From Propioniciclava coleopterorum (lineage in GTDB: Bacteria; Actinomycetota; Actinomycetes; Propionibacteriales; Propionibacteriaceae): a stretch of 64,000 bases of DNA. The notes under the pieces were generated by a model. That model saw only the letters and a list, made by a program, of their open reading frames with translations, had not been told where the DNA came from and made no database searches. Location of the stretch: positions 868,001 to 932,000 of the forward strand of contig NZ_CP049865.1 in assembly GCF_011393335.1 (NCBI RefSeq), given 5' to 3'. The position numbers and the translations under genes were made by a program. Each line of letters begins with the position of its first letter. Position 1 is the first letter of the stretch. Of this stretch, positions 57,383 to 64,000 are shown piece by piece.

Positions 57383-58481
57383 GACAACAACATCTGGGCA
57401 CCCCAGCTCGCGTTCATCGCCGCAGCCCGGGTGACCTTCTGCATCGTTCACAAGCTCGACCGGCTCGCGCGCAACCGCGCAGACGACGTGAAGAAATCAC
57501 GAAGCCCTCCTCGCGGCAGGCGTCACCTTGGTGTCGGCGACGGAGTCGATCGATCAGACTCCCTCGGGGGTGCTGATGCACGGCATCATGTGGTCCATTG
57601 CGGAGTTCTACAGCCGCCACCTCGCCACGGAGGCAACGAAGGGCCTTACCCAGTAGCTCGCGCAGGGCGGCACACCGATGCGCGCCCCCGGCTGGCTACC
57701 TCAACGTCCGCCGCACCGACCCACGCGGCCGCATGATTCGCACTGTCGAGATCGATCCGAGCGAGCGCCGCTGATTCGGCGGGCGTTCGAGACCTACGCC
57801 AACGGCTAGACCTCCGTCACCGGGCTGTTGCGTGACCTCACCGCGCGAGGGTTGACGCCTGTGCCGTCACCGAAGCGCACGTCGAAGCCGCTCGGGAAGA
57901 ACACGTCTACAAGCTGCTCACGAACCCGTACTACGCGGGAGTGATCCGCTGTAAAGGAGCCCCTGCACCCGGGCGCGCACGAGCCGCTGATCGAGCCCTC
58001 AATGTTCGATCAGGTGCAATCGCTACTGAAGCCGCGCAACCCGCGGATGACGCGGCACGTCCAGCATGCGCACCACCTCAAGGGCTGCTGCACTGCGGAA
58101 CATGCGGGTCGCGGATGCTACTCGACTTCGCCACCAACCCGCGCGGCACCACCTACGCCTACTTCATCTGCTCCGGCCGCGCAGCCAAGAAGACCACCTG
58201 CACCAGACGCTCCGTGCCTGTCCAGGCCGCCGAGCGGCTGGTCGCGGACTCATACCGCGACATCACGATCAGCGAGACCGACTACCGGCACCTCGCCGCC
58301 GAAGTCGATGCCGCGTTCGAAGAGCAGAGCGCCGGACGGGACCGAGAGTTCGCCAACTTCACCGCCAACCGAGGGCGCCTCGAAGCAGAGAGTGACAAGC
58401 TCCTCGCCGCGCACTTCGACGATGCCATCGACCTGCCCACGCTGAAGCGACACCAAGACCGCATCCGCACGGGCCTCGCCG
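57383..58481 (+). pseudogene. Large serine recombinase remnant, 5' part
   Basis: Pieces of a large serine recombinase in several frames: CIVHKLDRLARNRADDV, SATESIDQTPSGVLMHGI followed by WSIAEFYSRHLATEATKG, HVYKLLTNPYYAGVIR, LLHCGTCGSRMLLDF and SGRAAKKTTCTRRSVPV with zinc cysteines. The N-terminal catalytic-serine segment is missing. Lesions include a TAG after ANG, one after TKGLTQ, and several one- or two-base shifts of unlike kind. These differ from the homopolymer pattern elsewhere in the window, so this gene is truly dead. The part after the IS resumes the same chain. Confidence 0.88.
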
Positions 58482-58538
58482 TGAATCCCCCCGGCGTGTC
58501 CGGGGGCTCCGAACCTTGGGAAGGGAAGGTTTGGAGTC

Positions 58539-58865
58539 ATGCCAGGGAACACATCGAAGAGGTATCCGCTTGAGTTGAAGCAGCGGGCGGTGCGCATGTA
58601 CGCCGAGGTCCGGCCGGATCATCCGACGGATTGGGCGGCGATGGCCAAGGTGGCCGGCCTGCTGGGGGTGGCCACGCCGGAAACGTTGCGGAAGTGGGTG
58701 CGTCAGGCCGAGGTCGACCAGGGTGCCCGGCCGGGGGTCACGTCGGAGGAGTCGGCCGAGTTGAAGCGGCTCAAGCGTGAGAACGCCGAGTTGCGTCGGG
58801 CGAACGCGATCTTGAAGGCGGCCTCGGCTTTCTTCGCGGCCGAGCTCGACCGGCCAGGGCTGTGA
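58539..58865 (+). CDS. IS3-family transposase OrfA
   Basis: A 108-residue DNA-binding protein: an N-terminal HTH ([20 protein letters not shown] and [16 protein letters not shown]) followed by a coiled-coil leucine zipper ([29 protein letters not shown]). This is the standard IS3 OrfA plan. The stop overlaps the start of OrfB, which lies in the -1 frame, so an OrfAB fusion by frameshifting is possible; I see no clear slippery run. Confidence 0.93.
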   Translation: MPGNTSKRYPLELKQRAVRMYAEVRPDHPTDWAAMAKVAGLLGVATPETLRKWVRQAEVDQGARPGVTSEESAELKRLKRENAELRRANAILKAASAFFAAELDRPGL

Positions 58866-59809
58866 TCGTGGACTTCATCCGCGAGCACGCCGACCGCCAG
58901 GAGCCTGGCGGGCTGCGATGGGGTGTTGAGCCGATCTGTGCTGTGCTGACCGAGCATGGCCTGCCGATCGCCCCATCGACTTTTTATGAGTGGAAGGACA
59001 AGCTTCCCACGCGTCGGCAAGAACGCGACCAGGCCTTGTTGGTGGAGGTGCATCGGGTGCATGCCGCTCATTACGGCGTGTACGGGGCCCGGAAGGTGTG
59101 GCTGCAGCTGAACCGGGAAGGGATCAGCGTGGCCCGCTGCACGATCGAGCGGCTGATGCGCGCGGCCGGGCTGACGGGGGTGGTGCGTGGCAAGGTGAAA
59201 CGCACCACGATCGCGGATCCGGCAGCCGTTCGTCCCGGTGATCTGGTGAAACGGAACTTCGCCCCGCTGGAGCCCAACAGGCTTTGGGTGGCCGACATCA
59301 CGTATGTGTCGACGTGGGCCGGCTGGGCGTATGTCGCGTTCGTCACCGATGCCTACGCCCGCCGGATCCTGGGCTGGCGCTGCTCGGCCACCATGACCAC
59401 CCAACTCGTCCTCGACGCGGTCGAGCAGGCCATCTGGACCCGGCAACGCGACGGACACGAGTTGGCCTCGGTGATCGCGCATCACGACCGGGGCTCCCAG
59501 TACAGCGCCGTCCGCTATAGCGAACGGCTCGCCGCTGCCGGGATCCAGCCCTCGGTCGGGGCCATCGGTTCGTCGTATGACAACGCGCTGGCCGAGACGA
59601 TCAACGGCTTGTACAAGACCGAACTGATCAAACGCCGGGCGCCGTGGCGGACCCTGGATGATGTCGAGTACGCCACCGCCGAATGGATCGACTGGTTCAA
59701 CCACCGACGGCTGTATGAGTACTGCGGCGACATCCCACCAGCAGAACTCGAGAACGCGTTCTACGCTCGTCTACACGCCCAGCCACCGGCTGAGCTCACA
59801 CACAGTTGA
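58862..59809 (+). CDS. IS3-family transposase OrfB (DDE integrase core)
   Basis: A 315-residue transposase catalytic subunit. The HTH_21-type N-terminal part ([35 protein letters not shown]) precedes an rve integrase core with the DDE residues: [20 protein letters not shown] and [19 protein letters not shown]. All three acidic residues are intact. GTG 58862 is the separate start, overlapping the OrfA stop. The gene ends close to the right inverted repeat. Confidence 0.95.
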   Translation: MIVDFIREHADRQEPGGLRWGVEPICAVLTEHGLPIAPSTFYEWKDKLPTRRQERDQALLVEVHRVHAAHYGVYGARKVWLQLNREGISVARCTIERLMRAAGLTGVVRGKVKRTTIADPAAVRPGDLVKRNFAPLEPNRLWVADITYVSTWAGWAYVAFVTDAYARRILGWRCSATMTTQLVLDAVEQAIWTRQRDGHELASVIAHHDRGSQYSAVRYSERLAAAGIQPSVGAIGSSYDNALAETINGLYKTELIKRRAPWRTLDDVEYATAEWIDWFNHRRLYEYCGDIPPAELENAFYARLHAQPPAELTHS

Positions 59810-59835
59810 GCCTCCGGACACGCCGGGGGGATTCA

Positions 59836-60143
59836 CCGACATCCAACAACGCCTCAGCGGACACGAGGAGCAAAACGCCGGAGCGAGGGCGTTCCTCCAC
59901 GACAGCCTGCGGTTGCTCACCCACGCGCACCACGCGTATACGCACTCGGACGACGAGAACCGAAGACCCGCGAACCAAGCGTTCTACACCCGGTTGGAGA
60001 TCACCGACGAAGAGCAGCTACGCCCACGCCTGGCCGAGCTGTTCAAGACGATCTTCGAGGCCGCCGCAGGCAAGGAAGCAAACGGGAACACCCAACATCT
60101 TCCAATGTCGCGTGTTCCCGTAAGACACTTTTGGTGGAGCTAA
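59836..60143 (+). pseudogene. Large serine recombinase remnant, 3' part
   Basis: The chain resumes after the IS at DIQQRLSGHEEQ, passes through FLHDSLRLLTHAHHAYTHSD and NQAFYTRLEITDEEQLRPRLAELFKTIFEAA, and stops at 60141-60143. These are the normal C-terminal segments of large serine recombinases. Its stop codon lies inside the 3' end of the tRNA-Ala on the other strand, which suggests the recombinase's own element ended there. Confidence 0.85.
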
Positions 60144-60207
60144 GGGGATTCGAACCCCTGACCTTCTCATTGCGAACGAGACGCGCTACCAACTGCGCCA
60201 TAGCCCC
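60132..60207 (-). tRNA. tRNA-Ala (anticodon CGC), CCA encoded
   Basis: The minus strand gives a 76-nt cloverleaf starting GGGGCTATGGCGCAGTTGGT and ending TAGCTCCACCA. The anticodon loop is TTCGCAA, so the anticodon is CGC (reading GCG). The acceptor stem has G3:U70, the alanine identity base pair. CCA is in the DNA. It marks the right edge of the low-GC island. Confidence 0.95.
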
Positions 60208-60252
60208 TTGAAGCGCTGACCAGACTACCACGCAGCACAGCCAGCGCGAAAA

Positions 60253-61023
60253 TCACTCCCCCACGGCGCGGGGACGCTCGTCGCCCTGGCCGTCCACCTC
60301 GGCGGACGCGCCGGACGCGGCCTCCTCGGGGGCGTCCGCGGTCACCGGGACGCCCGAGCCGGAGGGCAGTGGGGCGGACAGATCGATCGTGCGGACGGTG
60401 CGCGGCGCGAGCGGACGCGACACGTAGGTCGGCGCGGTGATGGGGATCGGTTCCCACAGCGAGCCGGTCATCTCGATGGGGCCGCTCAGCTCGACCGAGT
60501 GTGCGGCTTCCTCCTCCTCGGTGGACTCCCACACGGCGATCGCGACGGTCTCCTCGTCGACGTCGCCGCCGCGGACCACCCGGACGCGGGCGTCCAGCTT
60601 GCGCCGCATCCGGGCCACCGAGATCCGCGCGACCACGAGGAAGGCGACCAGCAGCCCACCCGGGACGGCCAGCGTCCACCAGGGCACGAGGTTGAAGCCG
60701 GCCATCGCCGCGGTGGTCGAGGCGACCAGCAGCAGGAACAGCACGGTGAGGCGGCGGCGGCGCGCGGCGGCCCGGTCCAGATCGGCGAGCTCGCGCAGCG
60801 CGGCGCGGCGGTTGTGCGGCGTCGAGACGACGGCGGTGCCGTTCTCGGCGGTGTCCAGCGGCGTGCCGCGGCGGACGATCGTCACCGACGAGCTGAACGG
60901 CTCACCGGGCTCGACCTCGTCCATGAGCCCGTTATCACGGCGGTTGAGGAACATGGGCACCAGGTAGATCAGCCAACACGCCGCGACGGCGCCGAAGATC
61001 AGTCCCTGAAAACCCATGGCCAC
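60253..61023 (-). CDS. sepX: Divisome protein SepX/GlpR
   Basis: A 256-residue membrane protein. Residues 5-25 form one helix (GLIFGAVAACWLIYLVPMFL), followed by the typical R-R-D motif and a Ser/Pro-rich linker (PFSSSVTIVRRGTPL). A second membrane region lies around residues 93-128. The N-terminal helix with LVPMxLxRRD is the SepX/GlpR family signature. In streptomycetes SepX is needed for septation; in corynebacteria the related receptor binds the MoeA-like protein Glp. Here the MoeA-like gene is two genes upstream, the same neighbourhood. The C-terminal tail is acidic and disordered-looking. Confidence 0.85.
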   Translation of the reverse strand: MAMGFQGLIFGAVAACWLIYLVPMFLNRRDNGLMDEVEPGEPFSSSVTIVRRGTPLDTAENGTAVVSTPHNRRAALRELADLDRAAARRRRLTVLFLLLVASTTAAMAGFNLVPWWTLAVPGGLLVAFLVVARISVARMRRKLDARVRVVRGGDVDEETVAIAVWESTEEEEAAHSVELSGPIEMTGSLWEPIPITAPTYVSRPLAPRTVRTIDLSAPLPSGSGVPVTADAPEEAASGASAEVDGQGDERPRAVGE

Positions 61024-61110
61024 GACCCTAAAGGTGCTCGTGGACGCCTCCCCGGAGGACTCGCCGCGCCACCGGCATCCCTCCCCCGAAGTCGTGGCGC
61101 GAGCCCTAGA

Positions 61111-61731
61111 TCAGCGCGCGGGCAGGCGTCCGATCAGGCCTTCGGGGCCGACCTCCTCGGCGTGCAGGGCGAACATCAGGTGGTCGCGCCACTCGCCGTT
61201 GACGTGCATGAACGCCGGACGCATCCCCTCGGGCCGGAAGCCCAGCTTCTGCACCACGCGCAGCGAGTTCACGTTCTCGGGACGGATCGCCACCTCGATG
61301 CGGTGCAGCTTCAGGACGCCGAACGCGTAGTCCGCGCCCAGGGCCAGGGCGGTCGGGACGATGTTGCGGCCCGCGACGGCGCGGTCGACCCAGTAGCCGG
61401 CCATCCCCCAGCGCGCCGACCCGTAGGTGATGCCCGAGATGGTGAGCTGCCCCACGAGCACGGGCTCGTCGCCGGGCTCGGTCCAGGTGATCGCCCAGGG
61501 CAGGGCGCGGCCCGCGCGGGCGTCCACGTTGAACTGCCGCACCAACTGCCGGAAGGTGAGCCCGGCCTCGGTGGACTCATCGGGCCGGGTGGCGTCCCAC
61601 GGTCGCGTCCAGGACGCGTTGCGCGCCCGGATCTCGTACCAGTACGTCTCCTCGCGGGCGCGCAGCGGACGCAGCCCGACCGGGCCGTGCTGCAGGCTCA
61701 CCGGCCAGCGGTGCGCCCCGCCGGGCTTCAC
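61111..61731 (-). CDS. GNAT-family N-acetyltransferase (RimJ-like)
   Basis: A 206-residue acetyltransferase. The GNAT core shows VLVGQLTISGITYGSARWGMAGYWVDRAVAGRNIVPTALALGADYAFGVLKLHRIEVAIRPENVNSLRVVQKLGFRPEG, with the acetyl-CoA pocket around VDRAVAGRNIV and the final NVNSLRVVQKLGF helix. This is the RimJ/RimL branch, which acetylates protein N-termini or small amines. GTG 61731 overlaps the MoeA-like stop (GTGA). It is placed between the MoeA-like gene and sepX, as in other actinobacteria. Confidence 0.9.
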   Translation of the reverse strand: MKPGGAHRWPVSLQHGPVGLRPLRAREETYWYEIRARNASWTRPWDATRPDESTEAGLTFRQLVRQFNVDARAGRALPWAITWTEPGDEPVLVGQLTISGITYGSARWGMAGYWVDRAVAGRNIVPTALALGADYAFGVLKLHRIEVAIRPENVNSLRVVQKLGFRPEGMRPAFMHVNGEWRDHLMFALHAEEVGPEGLIGRLPAR

Positions 61732-63029
61732 CGCGCCTCGTGGTCCGATCCGTCGCCCAGCACGACGCACTCGACCTCGCTGCCGGCCACGGCGCCGTCC
61801 CAGTCGGCGGGGATGATCGCCAGCACGTTGGCGCGGGCGAGGTCCCAGGCGAGCTGGGAGTCGGACGCGGCGATCGCGGTGACCTCACCCGAGGCGTCCC
61901 GGACGGCGGGCACGTAGTGCGTGACGCCGAGTTCGGACTCGACGGGCCCGGTCAGCCGCCCGGGGAGGCGTTCGCCGGCCAGCGGGTCGACCTCGTTGAG
62001 CTTGTTGACCAGCGGGCGCACGAGCGCCAGGTAGGCCACGTAGGACGACACAACGCCGGAGGGCAGCGTGATGAGCGGCGTCCGGCCGTCGCCGAGGCCG
62101 GCGTGCACGATCGGGGCGCTCCCGTTGAGGCCGACGAGCGCCTCGTCGACGTCGCGGGCGCCGGTGATGTCGTTGACGAACGAGCCGCCGCCGATGGCGA
62201 CGATCAGGTCGGCGCGGATCTGCTGGTCGTTGACGACGCGGCGGACCGCCTCGGCATCCGCGGGGACGACGCCGAGCGGGTACACGGTGGCGCCGTCGGC
62301 GCGGGCCGCGGCCGTGATGAGCGCGGTGGTCGCGTCGTAGCGCTGCTGCGGGGCGGTGAGCGCGTGGCCCGGCTCGATGAGCGTCTCGCCGACGGTGAAC
62401 ACGACCACGCGCGGACGCGGGCGCACCATCACCTTGTCGAGGCCGACTTCGGCCAGCACGGCGACCGAGCGCGGCGTCAGCACGTCGCCGGCGTGCAGCA
62501 GCGGCGTCCCGTCGGCGAGCTCGGAGCCGGCGCGGCGCAGGTTCTGGAACAGGCGGGTCTCGCCCTCGATCAGCACGACGTCGTCCTCGCCGAGCCGGCC
62601 GGCCGACAGCGGCACGACCGCGTCGACGCCCTCGGGGACGATGGCGCCGGCCTCGACCTGGACGGCCGCGCCGGCCACGACCGGACGGCCCGGGTCGTCG
62701 GCGGCGCGGATGGTGTCGATGAGGTACAGGCTCGCCGGACGCTCCGGGGTGGCGCCGACGAGGTCGGAGCCCCGGACGCCGTAGCCGTCGACGCGCGCGG
62801 TGGTCACCAGCGGCAGATCGAGGTCGGAGACGATGTCCTCGCACAGCACGAGGCCGGGCACATCCAGGATCTGCATCGCGAACGGCCGCATCGGCTGGAC
62901 CTTGTCCAGCAGGAAGTCCCGCTCCTGCTCCAGGGAGCGGGCGGTACCGGTGGGACGCGCGAACGGCGAGGAGACGGGGCGGTCGTCGCCCTCGACGCCG
63001 TCGGTCGTGCTGGGTGCGAAGCTGGCCAT
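61728..63029 (-). CDS. MoeA/gephyrin-like protein, probable Glp
   Basis: A 433-residue protein with the MoeA domain plan (residues about 30-400). Its catalytic motifs are altered. The usual DNSAMDG is TARVDGYGV, GDEL is GETLIEPG, the GGVSVG loop is AIGGGSFVND, and PGNPxS is LPSGVVSSYV. It is therefore unlikely to insert molybdenum. In corynebacteria the gephyrin-like Glp works with its membrane receptor and FtsZ in cell division, and sepX-type genes lie close by. I infer that this gene is Glp. ATG 63029 is the likely start (MASFAPSTTDG). Confidence 0.82.
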   Translation of the reverse strand: MASFAPSTTDGVEGDDRPVSSPFARPTGTARSLEQERDFLLDKVQPMRPFAMQILDVPGLVLCEDIVSDLDLPLVTTARVDGYGVRGSDLVGATPERPASLYLIDTIRAADDPGRPVVAGAAVQVEAGAIVPEGVDAVVPLSAGRLGEDDVVLIEGETRLFQNLRRAGSELADGTPLLHAGDVLTPRSVAVLAEVGLDKVMVRPRPRVVVFTVGETLIEPGHALTAPQQRYDATTALITAAARADGATVYPLGVVPADAEAVRRVVNDQQIRADLIVAIGGGSFVNDITGARDVDEALVGLNGSAPIVHAGLGDGRTPLITLPSGVVSSYVAYLALVRPLVNKLNEVDPLAGERLPGRLTGPVESELGVTHYVPAVRDASGEVTAIAASDSQLAWDLARANVLAIIPADWDGAVAGSEVECVVLGDGSDHEAR

Positions 63030-63046
63030 GAAACTACGATAAGACA

Positions 63047-63670
63047 ATGAGCACACCCGGCCCGGAAGGGTTGCCGCGAGCCGTGCAATCCGGCGGGCAT
63101 TCCCGCGCCAAGCAGGCGCTGCGCGCGGCCGTCCGGGCTGCTCGGGCCGCCGACGGGGCGCGCGCGGACGCCGATCGCGACCGGCTGCCGCGCCTGCTGG
63201 ACGCCTCGCGCGGGCACCGGCGCGTCGCCGCCTACGTCTCCGTCGCACCCGAGCCCGACACCACCGCCCTGATCGAACGGCTCGCGGCCGAGGGCGTCGA
63301 GGTGCTGCTGCCCGTCCTGCAGGGCCACCGCTCCCCCGCCTGGGCTTGGTACGCCGGCGCGGACGCGCTGCGCCCCGGCTGGCACGGCATCCCCGAGCCG
63401 ACCACCCCGACGCTGGACGCCGACGCGCTGGCGTCCTGCACGCTGGTGTGGGTCTCGGCGCTGCTCGCCGCCCCGGACGGCGGCCGGCTGGGCACCGGCG
63501 GCGGCTGGTACGACCGCGCGCTCCTGCACGCGCACCCGGCCGCGACCCTGGCGACCCTGGTGGGCGACGCCGAACTGGTGGACGAGGTGCCCCGCGAACC
63601 GTGGGACCTGCCCGTCGATCTCGTCGTGACCCCGTCGCGCACCGTCTCGACGGGCGCCCGCCGCCCGTAA
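63047..63670 (+). CDS. 5-formyltetrahydrofolate cyclo-ligase
   Basis: A 207-residue enzyme that converts 5-formyl-THF to 5,10-methenyl-THF with ATP. The N-terminal SRAKQALRAAVRAAR, RRVAAYVSVAPEPDTTALIERL and the nucleotide-binding RLGTGGGWYDRAL are diagnostic. It is divergent from the MoeA-like gene with only 17 bp between starts and lies upstream of the FmdB gene. The length is close to normal. Confidence 0.93.
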   Translation: MSTPGPEGLPRAVQSGGHSRAKQALRAAVRAARAADGARADADRDRLPRLLDASRGHRRVAAYVSVAPEPDTTALIERLAAEGVEVLLPVLQGHRSPAWAWYAGADALRPGWHGIPEPTTPTLDADALASCTLVWVSALLAAPDGGRLGTGGGWYDRALLHAHPAATLATLVGDAELVDEVPREPWDLPVDLVVTPSRTVSTGARRP

Positions 63671-63724
63671 CGCCGCTCCGACCCGGGGCTAGACTGTCCC
63701 GTCGTCGTCCCCGGAAGGAGCCCC

Positions 63725-64000
63725 ATGCCCACCTACGAGTACCGCTGCGCCGACTGCGGCCGCGAGTTGGAGGTGCAGCAGAAGTTCTCCGACGACCCGT
63801 TGACCGTCTGCCCCACGTGCCAGGGCCGCCTCAACAAGGTGTTCAGCGCCGTCGGCGTCGTGTTCAAGGGGTCGGGCTTCTACGCCACCGACAACCGCAG
63901 CAAGAAGGACAAGGGCAAGGCCGCCTCCGAGAAGTCGGGCGGCAAGTCCGAGAAGTCCGGGGCCAAGTCGGCGGACAAGCCCAAGAAGGCGGACAAGCCG
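63725..64000 (+). CDS. FmdB-family zinc-ribbon protein (3' end cut)
   Basis: The first 92 residues are seen; the window ends before the stop. The zinc ribbon is MPTYEYRCADCGRELEVQQ with a second knuckle CPTCQGRLNKVFS, then VVFKGSGFYATD. A lysine-, alanine- and serine-rich tail follows. The strong ribosome site GGAAGGAG supports ATG 63725. Such proteins occur next to 5-formyl-THF cyclo-ligase in many actinobacteria; their role is unknown. Confidence 0.92.
   Translation, partial: MPTYEYRCADCGRELEVQQKFSDDPLTVCPTCQGRLNKVFSAVGVVFKGSGFYATDNRSKKDKGKAASEKSGGKSEKSGAKSADKPKKADKP

Larger units (their letters stand above)
58482..59835 (+). mobile_element. IS3-family insertion sequence, complete, 1354 bp
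   Basis: The ends are 28-bp inverted repeats: left 58482-58509, beginning TGAATCCCCCCGGCGTGTCC, and right 59808-59835, which match in 27 of 28 positions. A 3-bp target duplication CCG flanks the element (58479-58481 and 59836-59838), normal for IS3. Removing the element and one CCG joins RTGLA to DIQQRL in frame in the recombinase, showing precise insertion. Both transposase genes are intact, so the element may be active. Confidence 0.95.

Overview
The window comes from a high-GC, GC-skewed-codon actinobacterium, most likely a member of the Propionibacteriales or a close relative. The evidence is the actinobacterial gene set: a protein O-mannosyltransferase beside rsmI, a SepX/GlpR-type divisome protein beside a MoeA-like protein, a bifunctional CopD/CtaG protein, a DUF222/HNH gene, and frequent GTG starts with ATGA/GTGA overlaps. 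Species cannot be fixed from the sequence alone.

Layout. 0-5 kb: a cut DsrE-like gene, an unknown membrane protein, a broken DUF2804 gene coupled to an aldo/keto reductase, and an SMI1/CbrC protein coupled to a small nucleotide-binding-like protein. 4.9-5.9 kb: a block of short tandem repeats inside a ~274-bp higher-order repeat. 5.9-11.3 kb: ispE, rsmA, tatD, rsmI and the O-mannosyltransferase. 11.4-16.4 kb: a solute-binding lipoprotein, a uracil/xanthine permease, an APC permease and 3-methyladenine glycosylase I. 16.5-19.7 kb: a LacI-regulated oxidoreductase and short-type gnd. 19.9-25.4 kb: CopD/CtaG and a copper ATPase (coupled), then an MHS-type MFS transporter. 25.5-31.5 kb: menaquinone genes menE-menB facing menF-menC-menD. 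31.5-38.4 kb: a small membrane protein, a 2H phosphoesterase, then an IclR-controlled peptide uptake and breakdown cluster (OPT transporter, M29-like and S33 peptidases, AroM-like). 38.5-42.9 kb: two CBS/DUF21 membrane proteins and a TetR-ABC operon with a perfect palindromic operator. 42.9-44.7 kb: a second tandem-repeat block built on a different ~20-bp unit. 44.7-49.3 kb: a DUF222/HNH protein, a gene-poor stretch, a DHA2 transporter and its TetR. 49.3-53.4 kb: a guanidine hydrolase-type ureohydrolase under an apparent guanidine-III riboswitch, then YggS, a YciI-TetR pair and DUF1992. 53.4-60.2 kb: an island with visibly lower GC. It holds a BsuBI/PstI-type restriction-modification system with an extra nuclease-like gene, and a decayed large serine recombinase split by a complete IS3-family element, ending at a tRNA-Ala. 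60.2-64 kb: sepX, a GNAT gene, a MoeA-like/Glp gene, 5-formyltetrahydrofolate cyclo-ligase and an FmdB-type gene cut by the window end.

Sequence quality matters. Nine otherwise intact genes each carry exactly one single-base loss. Eight are at a run of four G or C where the restored frame needs five, and one is at a run of five where six are needed. The pattern points to homopolymer errors in sequencing, not gene decay. The serine recombinase is different: it has several unlike lesions and is a true pseudogene.

The most interesting items are the guanidine-III riboswitch with a ureohydrolase carrying a histidine-rich N-terminus, the two unrelated ~20-bp-period repeat blocks, the restriction island with its third gene, and the MoeA-like protein that has lost the MoeA catalytic motifs next to SepX.
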